Shown piece by piece: positions 8,681-16,346 of a DNA stretch of 64,000 nucleotides (positions are counted from its first letter, which is position 1; every line of letters starts with the position of its first letter). The notes under the pieces were generated by a model, which did no database searches, was not told where the DNA came from, and was given only the letters and a program-made list of their open reading frames with translations. The stretch covers positions 54,223 to 118,222 of the forward strand of contig JAFDWN010000051.1 in NCBI GenBank assembly GCA_018268465.1. Reading direction: 5' to 3'. The DNA comes from Actinomycetota bacterium. Lineage in GTDB: Bacteria > Actinomycetota > Actinomycetes > Mycobacteriales > Mycobacteriaceae. The translations under genes were made by a program, and so were the position numbers.

Positions 8681-9051
8681 CCGCCCCGGCAATCGATCTC
8701 ACCTCGTTCGACGATCGGGACAGCGCCGTCGCGCTGCCCCGATCGAACGGCGAGCTGGTGTTCGACGCGCCGTGGCAGGGCCGGCTGTTCGGCCTGGTCG
8801 TACATCTGTGCCAGGCGCGGGCGTTCGAGTGGGACGAGTTCAAAACCCATCTCATCGCGGCCATCGAGGCATCGGGGATCGACGAAACCTGCGACCCTGC
8901 GGTCTATTACCGGCAGTTCGGTGCGGCGTTCTGCCGGCTGGCCGCGGAGAAGAGGTTCTTCGACGCCGACGCGCTCGACGTGCGCACGCTGGTCGAGGCC
9001 CAACGGCTCGCGCACGACGACCATGACCACGACCACGACCACGAGCATTGA
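8677..9051 (+). CDS. Nitrile hydratase activator / accessory protein with His-rich tail
   Basis: A 124-aa protein related to the N-terminal part of the beta subunit, the family that inserts cobalt into the alpha subunit, known in Rhodococcus as a self-subunit-swapping chaperone. Matching features are FDAPWQGRLFGLVVHLCQARAFEWDEFKTHLI and YYRQFGAAFCRLAAEK. The last twelve residues, HDDHDHDHDHEH, form a strong candidate metal-binding tail suited to cobalt capture. The ATG at 8677 overlaps the alpha stop, so stoichiometry is probably coupled. Third gene of the operon. Confidence 0.9.
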   Translation: MTAPAIDLTSFDDRDSAVALPRSNGELVFDAPWQGRLFGLVVHLCQARAFEWDEFKTHLIAAIEASGIDETCDPAVYYRQFGAAFCRLAAEKRFFDADALDVRTLVEAQRLAHDDHDHDHDHEH

Positions 9052-9062
9052 GGGGCTGCGTC

Positions 9063-9581
9063 ATGTCCAAGATCGCGGCATTGTCGATCAGTGTCGGCGT
9101 GCTCGGAATGCTCTCGACGCTGCTGACGGCGACGGTGTGGAATCTGCCGGTCTGGGTGCTGTTCCTGGCGTGGGCGTCCTTCTTCTTCGTCGGATCCGGA
9201 CCGATGGGTCTGGTGAAATCCGTCGCGTGCAACTGGACCGGCATCGCCATCGCCACCTGCACCCTCCTGGCCGTCACCGCCACCTCCAGTGCGATATGGG
9301 TTGCCGTCGCCGTGGGCGTCGGTAGCTTCGCGATGGTCCAGGTCTCGCGAATTCCGCTGATATCCACCACCCCGGCAATCGTTTTCGGATTTGCGATGAC
9401 GGTGGGAACGATCGCGGCGACCGGTAACGGCATCACCACCGGCGGCGTGTCCAACCCGGCGCTCATCGCCGCGACGACGGCGTTGGTGGGTGCCGGATTC
9501 GGGCTGGTGTCGGAGTGGGGCGCCGCGGCGATCCTGCGGGTCACCGGCAGCGGCCGGGCCCCGGCGGCCCAGCCTGCCTAG
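9063..9581 (+). CDS. DUF1097 family membrane protein
   Basis: A 172-aa hydrophobic protein with about five membrane helices and a glycine-rich C-terminal half, resembling the DUF1097 family of small inner-membrane proteins of unknown function. The ATG at 9063 is preceded by GAGGGG; a TTG 15 bases upstream is less likely. It sits 11 bases after the activator stop and is probably the last gene of the hydratase operon, where a role in uptake of nitrile or amide would make sense. That role is inference only. Confidence 0.7.
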   Translation: MSKIAALSISVGVLGMLSTLLTATVWNLPVWVLFLAWASFFFVGSGPMGLVKSVACNWTGIAIATCTLLAVTATSSAIWVAVAVGVGSFAMVQVSRIPLISTTPAIVFGFAMTVGTIAATGNGITTGGVSNPALIAATTALVGAGFGLVSEWGAAAILRVTGSGRAPAAQPA

Positions 9582-9623
9582 ATGCTGCACCAGCCGATTC
9601 GATGGGATAATGTCAGCACGACA

Positions 9624-9644
9624 ATAGTTCGTGATGAAAGTATT
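9624..9644 (+). promoter_or_regulatory. Second copy of the shared 21-bp element, upstream of marR
   Basis: Same pattern as 7313-7333 (ATAGTT, N3, GATG, N, AAGTATT; 17 of 21 identical). It ends 26 bases before the GTG of the MarR gene. It is flanked by TTTCCC-C-GGGAAA (9643-9655), a perfect inverted repeat with 6-bp arms. This suggests autoregulation and common control with the nitrile hydratase operon. Confidence 0.5.
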
Positions 9645-9670
9645 TCCCCGGGAAACCCTTCAGGAGAACT

Positions 9671-10099
9671 GTGCCGACGTCGACCAGTCTGGAAAGCATC
9701 TCGGAAGTGTTCTTCCGGGCCGATCGTTGGTGGACCGACGCACTGGCGCAGGGTCTGCTCGATGCCGAGGTGAACAGCATCGAGGGCTGGCGGGTGATGG
9801 GAGCGCTGCGCGGCGGCGACGGGTTCACGATGAGTGACATCTCGGCGGCCATGGCCATTCCGCCGCCGACGCTGACACGCATCGTCGACAAACTCGTCGA
9901 CGGCGGGTTCGTGCTCCGCCGCGTCGACGCGGTCGACCGCAGGCGGGTCCTGGTCTACCTCTCTGCCAGAGGTAAGAACAAGGTGCGCCGGCTCGCCAGG
10001 CAGGAGGCGGCGGTCAAGGCAACGCTGATCGACGAGTTCGGCGAGGACACCGCCGTCATGCTGATCAGGACCCTGGCGCGGGTCGGGGAGTTGCGGTGA
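9671..10099 (+). CDS. MarR family transcriptional regulator
   Basis: A 142-aa winged-helix protein. The DNA-binding part covers residues 40-105 (GDGFTMSDISAAMAIPPPTLTRIVDKLVDGGFVLRRVDAVDRRRVLVYLSARG), with the Asp-Arg-Arg wing tip of MarR proteins, flanked by dimerisation helices. The GTG start at 9671 follows AGGAG. It lies between nitrile hydratase and an AmiC-like sensor. I recall the H-type nitrile hydratase locus of Rhodococcus rhodochrous J1 pairing a MarR-like (NhhD) with an AmiC-like (NhhC) regulator for amide induction, which suggests the same role here. Confidence 0.85.
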   Translation: MPTSTSLESISEVFFRADRWWTDALAQGLLDAEVNSIEGWRVMGALRGGDGFTMSDISAAMAIPPPTLTRIVDKLVDGGFVLRRVDAVDRRRVLVYLSARGKNKVRRLARQEAAVKATLIDEFGEDTAVMLIRTLARVGELR

Positions 10100-10239
10100 T
10101 GACGCGCCATCGGTGTTCGCTGCCGATGGGCAACTTTTCACCCTGAGAACAGCTGCGCAACGCTCGCGTAACGGGCCGGGCGCACCATCGGTGTTCGTCG
10201 ATCAGCAGGAGCGACCGCGCTGCGGATGGAGGCCTGATG

Positions 10240-11337
10240 ATGAGCGGTACGACGCCACCGATCGTGGCGCCCGGCGTCCGCGCGGACACCATCGACGTCG
10301 CGCTGGTCATCCCGCGTAGCGGCTCGGCGGGTATCTACGGACCGTCCTGCGAGGCGTGCGCCGAGCTGGCGATCGCCGACCTGAACGCATCCACCGGTCT
10401 GTTGGGCAGGCAGGTCCGGCTCATCCCCGTCGACGGCAGCCGCCCGCCCGCGGCTGTCGCCGCCGACATCGCCCGGCTGGTCAGGGGCGGAGCGATCGAC
10501 GCGGTGACGGGCTGGCACATCTCTCCGGTCCGCCAGGCCATCGCCCGGGTCACCAGCAACCGCACGCCCTACGTGTACGGGCCGCTGTACGAGGGTGGCG
10601 AACACACTCCCGGACTGTTCCTCACCGGCGAGACCCCGTCGCGCCAGCTGCTTCCGGCGATGGACTGGATGAAAACCGAATACGGGATCGACCGGTGGAT
10701 CCTGATCGGCAACGACTACGTCTGGCCCCGCCAGACCGCTGCGGCGGCACGCCACCACGCCGTTCGGCAGGGCTCGCCACTGGTGGAGGAGATCTACGTG
10801 CCGCTGGGCACCCAGGACTTCGCCTCGGCGATCCGCCGGGTGGAGGTCACGTCGGCGACCGGGGTGCTGTTGATGCTCGTGGGCGGCGACGGCGTGGCAT
10901 TCAACCGGCAGTTCGCGGCGACCGGCCTGGATGCGGCGGTGCCCCGGCTGAGTCCGCACGTCGAAGAGAACATGCTGATGGCCAGCGGGAGCGACAGTAA
11001 CAACGGTCTGTTCGCGGCGGCCGGTTTCTTCGAAGCGCTCAACACCGCACCCAGCATGGATTTCGCCGCGCACTACTACACCCGGTACGGACCCGCCGCG
11101 CCCGCGCTGAACAGCATCGGCGAATCGTGCTACGAGGCGATCATGCTGCTGATCGCGCTGGTATCCAGGGCGGGGAGTCTGGACGTCACGGCGATGACCC
11201 GGGCCGCGGACAACCTCACCTACATCAGCCCGCGCGGCGAAGTCACCATGCGTGGCAACCAGTTGACCCAGGACATCTACGTCGCCGAGGCGAGAGACCT
11301 GGAATTCGAGGTCAGGGCCAGGATCTCGGCCGCATGA
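10240..11337 (+). CDS. AmiC-like amide-sensing periplasmic-binding-fold protein (cytosolic)
   Basis: A 365-aa protein of the type I periplasmic-binding fold in the AmiC/urea-binding group. IDVALVIPRSGSAGIYGPSCEACAELAIADLN at the N-terminus, a central TGETPSRQLLPAMDWM, and SIGESCYEAIMLL near the C-terminus are typical. No signal peptide or lipobox precedes the domain, so it is probably a cytosolic sensor, not a transport subunit, and no permease genes are near. ATG at 10240 is favoured because GGAGG is 7 bases upstream; the ATG at 10237 is possible. Likely partner of the upstream MarR protein in sensing amides. Confidence 0.82.
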   Translation: MSGTTPPIVAPGVRADTIDVALVIPRSGSAGIYGPSCEACAELAIADLNASTGLLGRQVRLIPVDGSRPPAAVAADIARLVRGGAIDAVTGWHISPVRQAIARVTSNRTPYVYGPLYEGGEHTPGLFLTGETPSRQLLPAMDWMKTEYGIDRWILIGNDYVWPRQTAAAARHHAVRQGSPLVEEIYVPLGTQDFASAIRRVEVTSATGVLLMLVGGDGVAFNRQFAATGLDAAVPRLSPHVEENMLMASGSDSNNGLFAAAGFFEALNTAPSMDFAAHYYTRYGPAAPALNSIGESCYEAIMLLIALVSRAGSLDVTAMTRAADNLTYISPRGEVTMRGNQLTQDIYVAEARDLEFEVRARISAA

Positions 11338-11381
11338 GGCGCCCGGGCCACCCCACGGTGGGCTGATACCGTCGGCTGCAT

Positions 11382-11396
11382 GTCACCACCGGTGAC
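11382..11396. terminator. Candidate hairpin between convergent genes
   Basis: GTCACC-ACC-GGTGAC is a perfect 6-bp stem with a 3-base loop in the 133-bp gap between the AmiC-like gene and the GAP gene, which converge. There is no T-run, as is common for mycobacterial terminators. The stem is short, so the call is weak. Confidence 0.3.
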
Positions 11397-11470
11397 GGCG
11401 CGGCGCGGGCGACGGCAGGGTGCGCTACCCCGCGGCCGACGCAGCCGAGTTGGGGCTGCCCAGACCCCAG

Positions 11471-12136
11471 TCACAGCCCGTGAATTCCCTTGTACAACAC
11501 CAGAATTCCGATAACGATCAAGATGATCGCGACCATCGCGGCGTTGTGCTTCTCCATCCACGCCTTCAACCTGGCCAAGGGCGGGTCGAGGCGATCGCCG
11601 GATACGGTGTAGGCGACGATCGGCAGCGCGACGGTGGACGCCGACACGGCGACGAAGAGGATCACGGCCACCATCACGTCATGCGATGCCAAACCGGCGG
11701 TTCCGACGGCCAGACCCGCTGCGGCGCATACAAACAGCACCTTGGGGTTGACGACGGTCAGCACCGCCCCCGCCGCCAGCGCCTTACCGGGACCGACCTC
11801 GGTGATCTGACGCAGCCAGGCCGGCTGGTGGGGATTGCTGTGCCGGCGCAGCCAGCGGAAGATGCCGAAGACGATCAACGCGGCGCCGACGACGATCCGC
11901 AGCCACGACGCCCAGGCCGGTGACTTGCCGACCCCGCCCAGCAGACCGGAGACGCCGACGAAGATGGCGACGAGCGCGGTCAGTCCGAACAGCCAGCCGG
12001 CCAGGAACGCCAGGCCGGTCGGTCGCGGCCGGGGAGTGTGCAGGACGAGCACCGCCGGGATGATCGACAGCGGTGACAGCGCGATGATCAGCGCGAGGGG
12101 GATCAGCTCCGACAATTCGGAACTCAGACTGGTCAC
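11471..12136 (-). CDS. GAP family (lipid-addressing type) membrane protein
   Basis: A 221-aa protein with about six membrane helices, of the GAP family (GPL-addressing protein, Sap in M. tuberculosis), small membrane proteins needed for surface export of glycopeptidolipids or sulfolipid. ELIPLALIIALSPLSIIPAVLVLHTPRPRPTGLAFLAGW at residues 9-47 is the family start and NPKVLFVCAAAG near residue 130 the second signature. GTG at 12136 is taken as start. The upstream minus-strand HxlR gene is 99 bases away. The lipid it serves cannot be told from sequence. Confidence 0.82.
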   Translation of the reverse strand: MTSLSSELSELIPLALIIALSPLSIIPAVLVLHTPRPRPTGLAFLAGWLFGLTALVAIFVGVSGLLGGVGKSPAWASWLRIVVGAALIVFGIFRWLRRHSNPHQPAWLRQITEVGPGKALAAGAVLTVVNPKVLFVCAAAGLAVGTAGLASHDVMVAVILFVAVSASTVALPIVAYTVSGDRLDPPLARLKAWMEKHNAAMVAIILIVIGILVLYKGIHGL

Positions 12137-12235
12137 GCGAGAAACGTAGCGAACCGGAGCGCGATCTGCCGTGTCGGTTCGTGTTTTGGCCGTTCGGGCG
12201 TCGGGGACGGCCGAGCGATGCCGGGTGACGGTGCG

Positions 12236-12778
12236 TCAGGACGCCGACCGGTCGGCATGCGGACGCCCGCCCTGCGCGCCGGGGTGGGCGGCTAACCGGG
12301 ACCGGAAGTCGGTGCCGTGTTCGACGGTGTCCGGATACCCCGGACCGACGCACAGCTGAACGTCGCTGTCCTCGAAACGATGACCACAATGGCCGCAGAC
12401 GACCTCCGGCCGCAGGTCTTGGCCACATGGTTCGTGATGGAGCAGCACCGGGGCGCCCGCGCCGCCGTCGAGCCACTTGTCGCCCCAGGCGAGCATCGCG
12501 GAGACCACGGGGAACAGGTCGTGGCCCATATCGGTCAACACGTACTCGTATCGCGGGGGGTTGTCCTGATAGAAGCGTTTGGCCAGCACGCCCGCCTCCA
12601 CCAAGGCCGACAGCCGATCCGAGAGCGTGTTGCGAGCGATCTGCAGCGATTTCTGGAACTCGTCGAACCGGGTGACGCCGTGCATGCAGTCACGCAGGAC
12701 CATCAGCGTCCACGCGTCACCGAACACCTCGGCCGCGCGCGCGACCGAACACGGCCAGTCGGAGAAGCCCCGCTTCAT
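12236..12778 (-). CDS. HxlR family transcriptional regulator
   Basis: A 180-aa winged-helix regulator of the HxlR/DUF24 type. The core (residues 8-105) has CSVARAAEVFGDAWTLMVLRDCMHGVTRFDEFQKSLQIARNTLSDRLSALVEAGVL and the wing YEYVLTDMGHDL. Cys10 is at the position of redox or aldehyde-sensing cysteines in some family members. The tail carries CGHCGH and another Cys, a possible metal site. No clear ribosome binding site precedes the ATG, so it may be leaderless. A palindrome lies just upstream. It diverges from a second HxlR gene. Confidence 0.88.
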   Translation of the reverse strand: MKRGFSDWPCSVARAAEVFGDAWTLMVLRDCMHGVTRFDEFQKSLQIARNTLSDRLSALVEAGVLAKRFYQDNPPRYEYVLTDMGHDLFPVVSAMLAWGDKWLDGGAGAPVLLHHEPCGQDLRPEVVCGHCGHRFEDSDVQLCVGPGYPDTVEHGTDFRSRLAAHPGAQGGRPHADRSAS

Positions 12779-12790
12779 TCGTTGAGATTA

Positions 12791-12803
12791 GCAACTGAGT
12801 TGC
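12791..12803. promoter_or_regulatory. Candidate HxlR operator GCAACT-G-AGTTGC
   Basis: A perfect inverted repeat with 6-bp arms ends 13 bases from the HxlR start codon. It is followed by AAGTTGCA, which repeats one half-site (AGTTGC). If the gene is leaderless, the palindrome would cover the -10 region, which suits autorepression. Function is inferred from position. Confidence 0.4.
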
Positions 12804-12908
12804 AAAGTTGCACTGAATTGGCTGATTTTCCGCCGCGCCACGACTCGGCTGTGACACGCTCACCGTACGGCGACCCGGCCGGTGCCATCCAGTGACGGAG
12901 ATGCTCTG

Positions 12909-13268
12909 GTGAGTGAGTGCGAAGGCGGTGCGCGCAACGCCGACCTGGACTGGGCGCTCACCGTCCTCGGTGACCGGTGGACGCTACTGGTGCTCTACGA
13001 GATCAGTTCCGGCACAGTTCGTTTCAACGATATCCAACGGTATACCGGTATTCCGCGAAACCGATTGGCGTCGCGGCTGCGCTGCCTGGAGGGCAGTGCG
13101 CTGATCTGCCGCCGCCGATACTGCGAGCACCCGCCGCGTTTCGAGTACGGCCTGACGGACGCGGGACGCTCGCTCGCCGCGACACTCGAGGCGCTGCAGG
13201 TTTGGGCCGTTCGCTACTCGCCGTCGGCGAGGGCTCGACGGGTGGGCGGATCCCCGACCGTCTCGTAG
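12909..13268 (+). CDS. HxlR family transcriptional regulator (second)
   Basis: A 119-aa HxlR-type winged helix protein: DLDWALTVLGDRWTLLVLYEISSGTVRFNDIQRYTGIPRNRLASRLRCLEGSALI, then the wing FEYGLTDAGRSLAATLEALQVW. It is trimmed to little more than the DNA-binding domain. GTG at 12909 has GGAG 8 bases upstream; a GTG at 12882 in the same frame is less likely. It reads toward the tautomerase/aldehyde dehydrogenase block 187 bases downstream and may regulate it. The inducer is unknown. Confidence 0.85.
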   Translation: MSECEGGARNADLDWALTVLGDRWTLLVLYEISSGTVRFNDIQRYTGIPRNRLASRLRCLEGSALICRRRYCEHPPRFEYGLTDAGRSLAATLEALQVWAVRYSPSARARRVGGSPTVS

Positions 13269-13400
13269 CGGCAGCTGCGCATTCGGGCCTCAGCGCCCGC
13301 GAAGTGAGTTCAATTTCGCTACTAAGTCTTGAAACGAGATCTAATCGGTGGTGTGCTGCATAGACGTGACGCGGATCACCCCAAACCCTTCCCGTCACGC

Positions 13401-13422
13401 CGCGGATCCATCGCGATCCGCG
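13401..13422. promoter_or_regulatory. Inverted repeat upstream of the tautomerase gene
   Basis: CGCGGATC and GATCCGCG form perfect 8-bp arms around a 6-base spacer, 34 bases before the ATG at 13456. The motif GACGCGGATC also occurs about 40 bases upstream. It may be an operator for one of the HxlR proteins or a hairpin in the leader of the mRNA. Confidence 0.3.
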
Positions 13423-13455
13423 TCATCCGAGTTGGCACGACAGTGAGGAAAAGAC

Positions 13456-13941
13456 ATGCCGCTGTGGAAGATCCATCACCCCGTTGGCGCGTACACCGCC
13501 GAGGACAAGAAGCAGTTCTCGGCGGCCATCACCTCCATCTACGAGGCGGTGCCGATCCCGAAGTTCTACGTCGTGGTCCTCTTCGAAGAGGTCTCCGGGG
13601 ACAACTGCTACGTCGGCGGCGATCCGCACGACCGATTCGTCAGAATCAACATCGATCAGATGGCCCGCACCCTGCCCGGGCCCGTACTGCGCCAATGGTG
13701 GGTCCATCACCTCGACGAGGTGATCAGGCCGTGGATTTCCGACCGCGGCTACGACTGGGAATTCACCATCACCGAACCGCCTTTCGATCTCTGGTCGTTG
13801 CAGGGCATCGTCCCGCCTCCGTTCGAATCGCACGCCGAGAAACGGTGGATCGCCGAGAACAAGGCCACGCCATACACGCACGGGGAGAAACTGCCCGTCA
13901 ACCTCGCACTGGCGCCGGGCACCACCGGCGGGGAGTGGTGA
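13456..13941 (+). CDS. Tautomerase-superfamily protein (cis-CaaD-like group)
   Basis: A 161-aa protein starting MPLWKIHHPVGAYTAEDKKQFSAAITSIYE, matching what I know of the Tautomerase_3 family related to cis-3-chloroacrylate dehalogenase. After Met removal, Pro becomes the N-terminal catalytic residue of the superfamily. Two beta-alpha-beta units are fused in one chain. Arg residues in DRFVRINIDQMAR and the Glu-rich C-terminal third are candidates for the remaining catalytic groups. AGGAAA lies upstream of the ATG. The substrate is unknown; it lies 105 bases before an operon that ends with another tautomerase. Confidence 0.72.
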   Translation: MPLWKIHHPVGAYTAEDKKQFSAAITSIYEAVPIPKFYVVVLFEEVSGDNCYVGGDPHDRFVRINIDQMARTLPGPVLRQWWVHHLDEVIRPWISDRGYDWEFTITEPPFDLWSLQGIVPPPFESHAEKRWIAENKATPYTHGEKLPVNLALAPGTTGGEW

Positions 13942-14046
13942 ACCCGCACTGACCACCAGCCCGGGGCGCACACCGACCTGACGTGGGTCACCGCGGCGCC
14001 GCCCACCGCCATCCGTCCTGCCTGCACAGATCCGAGGTCACCTGCT

Positions 14047-15462
14047 ATGGCATTCAGCACCGTCAATCCCTCGAACGGCGAACGACTTTCGACGTTCGAG
14101 ACCGTCTCCGACCGCGAGCTCGACAGCCGCATCGCGGCAGCCCACGAGGCCTACGCGACAGACTGGCGCACACGCGGCGCCGGTGCGCGCGCCGACGTCC
14201 TGCGGGCCGCCGCCGCGGAGTTGCGGGAGAACTCCACCGAATACGCCCACTACATCACGCTGGAGATGGGCAAGCTCATCGGCACGGCCGAGGCCGAAGT
14301 CGCCCTCTCCGCCGCCATCCTCGACTACTACGCCGACCGTGCCGAAAAGTTCCTGGCACCGATCGAACTGCCGGAGTCTCCCGGCGCCGTACTCACCACC
14401 GAGCCGATCGGGGTGATCCTCGCCATCGAGCCGTGGAACTTCCCCTACTACCAGGTGGCGAGGGTGGCGGGCCCCCAACTCGCCGCGGGGAACGTGCTGG
14501 TGGTCAAGCACGCGGAGAACGTCCCCCAGTGCGCGCTGGCGTTCGCCAGAGTGATGGAGAAGGCCGGCGCTCCCGCCGGGGTGTACACGAATATCTTCGC
14601 CACCCACGACCAGGCGGCCCGCGTCATCGCCGATCCGCGGGTCGCCGGGGTGACCGTCACCGGCAGTGAACGCGCGGGCGCCGCCGTCGCGGAAGCGGCC
14701 GGCCGCGGACTGAAAAAAGTCGTCATGGAACTCGGCGGCAGCGATCCGCTGATCATCCTCGACGACGCCGACCTCGACCATGCCGTCGGGTCGGCGGTCT
14801 TCGGCCGGATGTTCAACACCGGCCAGAGCTGCGTCGGGTCCAAGCGGGTGATCGTCGTGGGCCGGGACCGGGGTGCGTCCGCCCTGCGTGCCTATACCGA
14901 GCAGTTGGCGGCGCTGCGGGCGGGCGACCCGATGGATCCCGACACCACGTTGGGGCCCGTCTCCTCCGAACGCGCGCTTGCCACCTTGCTGGAGCAGATC
15001 GCGCTCGCGCAGACGGGCGGTGCGCAGGTGGTCCTGGGAGGTGGACGCATCGACCGCCCGGGCTTCTATCTCGAACCGACGGTGCTGACCGGAATCGACG
15101 CGGCCAACGCGGCGTACCGCACGGAGTACTTCGGCCCCGTCACCTCGTTCTACGTCGTCGACACCGAGGACGAAGCCATCGAGTTGGCCAACGACACGCC
15201 GTTCGGCCTGGGCGCCTCGGTGTTCACCGCCGACACGGCCAGGGGGCGGGCGGTCGCTGACCGAATCGATTGCGGAATGGTGTTCGTCAACCAACCCGCC
15301 TGGACAGCACCGGAATTGCCGTTCGGCGGCGTGAAGCGCTCCGGGTTCGGCCGGGAACTCTCCGAGCTGGGCTTCGGGGAATTCGTCAACCGCAAGCTGG
15401 TCAACGTCGCCGCCGCAGGATCAGGTCCGTGGGGTCCGTCGCCGGAGGAGGCCCGGCCATGA
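14047..15462 (+). CDS. NAD(P)-dependent aldehyde dehydrogenase (succinate-semialdehyde type)
   Basis: A 471-aa aldehyde dehydrogenase. Visible are the cofactor segment EPWNFPYYQ (128-136) with K154, general base E228 in MELGG, and catalytic C262 in NTGQSCVGSKR. The C-terminal PFGGVKRSGFGRELSELGFGEFVNRK is typical of the succinate-semialdehyde dehydrogenase group (GabD/SsaDH-like). It would oxidise a short semialdehyde to the acid. The stop overlaps the next start (ATGA), opening a five-gene operon with BKACE, enoyl-CoA hydratase, CoA-transferase and a tautomerase. The real substrate is probably set by that pathway. Confidence 0.9.
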   Translation: MAFSTVNPSNGERLSTFETVSDRELDSRIAAAHEAYATDWRTRGAGARADVLRAAAAELRENSTEYAHYITLEMGKLIGTAEAEVALSAAILDYYADRAEKFLAPIELPESPGAVLTTEPIGVILAIEPWNFPYYQVARVAGPQLAAGNVLVVKHAENVPQCALAFARVMEKAGAPAGVYTNIFATHDQAARVIADPRVAGVTVTGSERAGAAVAEAAGRGLKKVVMELGGSDPLIILDDADLDHAVGSAVFGRMFNTGQSCVGSKRVIVVGRDRGASALRAYTEQLAALRAGDPMDPDTTLGPVSSERALATLLEQIALAQTGGAQVVLGGGRIDRPGFYLEPTVLTGIDAANAAYRTEYFGPVTSFYVVDTEDEAIELANDTPFGLGASVFTADTARGRAVADRIDCGMVFVNQPAWTAPELPFGGVKRSGFGRELSELGFGEFVNRKLVNVAAAGSGPWGPSPEEARP

Positions 15463-16346
15463 GCGTCGTGCTCACCGTCGCACCGACCGGTCCCATCGCG
15501 ACCAAAGCCGACAATCCCACGCTGCCGACGCAACCGCACGAGATCGCCGACGCGGTCCACCTCGCCTACCGCGCGGGGGCGGCGGTCGCGCATCTGCACT
15601 TCCGTGACGCCGCGGACCGGCCCACCGCAGACCTCGGTGTCGCCAAGCTGACCATGGATCTGATCGCGGAGCGGTGTCCCATCCTGATCCAGCTGTCCAC
15701 CGGGGTCGGCCTGGAGGTGCCCTTCGCCGACAGGGAGGCGCTCGTCGAACTCCGGCCGCGGATGGCAACGCTCAACCCGTGTTCGATGTCGTTCGGCGCC
15801 GCCGAATTCCGCAATCCGCCGGCCGACGTGGCCCGGCTCGCCGGGCGCATGCGCGAACTCGGGGTGAAACCCGAGCTGGAGATCTACGACACCGGGCATC
15901 TCGACGCCTGCCTGCGGATGCGCGATGCCGGACTGCTCGACGACGAACCCCTCCAGTTCTCGATCGTGCTCGGCGTACGCGGCGGCATGGCGGCTACGCC
16001 CGACAATCTGCTGACCATGGTGCGACGGCTGCCGCCGGACTGCATCTGGCAGGTGATCGCCATCGGGTCGGCCAATCTCGCGCTGACCGCAATGGGTTTG
16101 GCGCTGGGCGGAAACGCCCGCGCGGGTCTGGAGGACGCACTGTATCTGCGCAAGGGCGAGTTGAGCGGCGGCAACCAGCCGCTGGTCGACCGGGCGATCG
16201 GGCTCGCACGGTCCCTCGACCTGCCGGTCGCCTCGGTCGAGGAAACCGAGGCGCTGCTGCGGCTGCCCGAGATGCCCAGCCGCCCGATCGCCGGCTACCG
16301 ACCGGAGACCGCCGACCGATCCGAAGGGGGATCGCAACATGAGTGA
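15459..16346 (+). CDS. Beta-keto acid cleavage enzyme (BKACE, DUF849)
   Basis: A 295-aa TIM-barrel enzyme of the BKACE family, Zn-dependent Claisen-type enzymes that react a beta-keto acid with acetyl-CoA to give acetoacetate and a new acyl-CoA. The N-terminus LTVAPTGPIATKADNPTLP and the metal motif AHLHFRD (H45 and H47) are diagnostic, and PCSMSFG and SIVLGVRGGMAAT follow in the usual order. The ATG at 15459 overlaps the aldehyde dehydrogenase stop. The beta-keto acid is not predictable by eye, since it depends on active-site residues that vary between BKACE groups. Confidence 0.88.
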   Translation: MSVVLTVAPTGPIATKADNPTLPTQPHEIADAVHLAYRAGAAVAHLHFRDAADRPTADLGVAKLTMDLIAERCPILIQLSTGVGLEVPFADREALVELRPRMATLNPCSMSFGAAEFRNPPADVARLAGRMRELGVKPELEIYDTGHLDACLRMRDAGLLDDEPLQFSIVLGVRGGMAATPDNLLTMVRRLPPDCIWQVIAIGSANLALTAMGLALGGNARAGLEDALYLRKGELSGGNQPLVDRAIGLARSLDLPVASVEETEALLRLPEMPSRPIAGYRPETADRSEGGSQHE

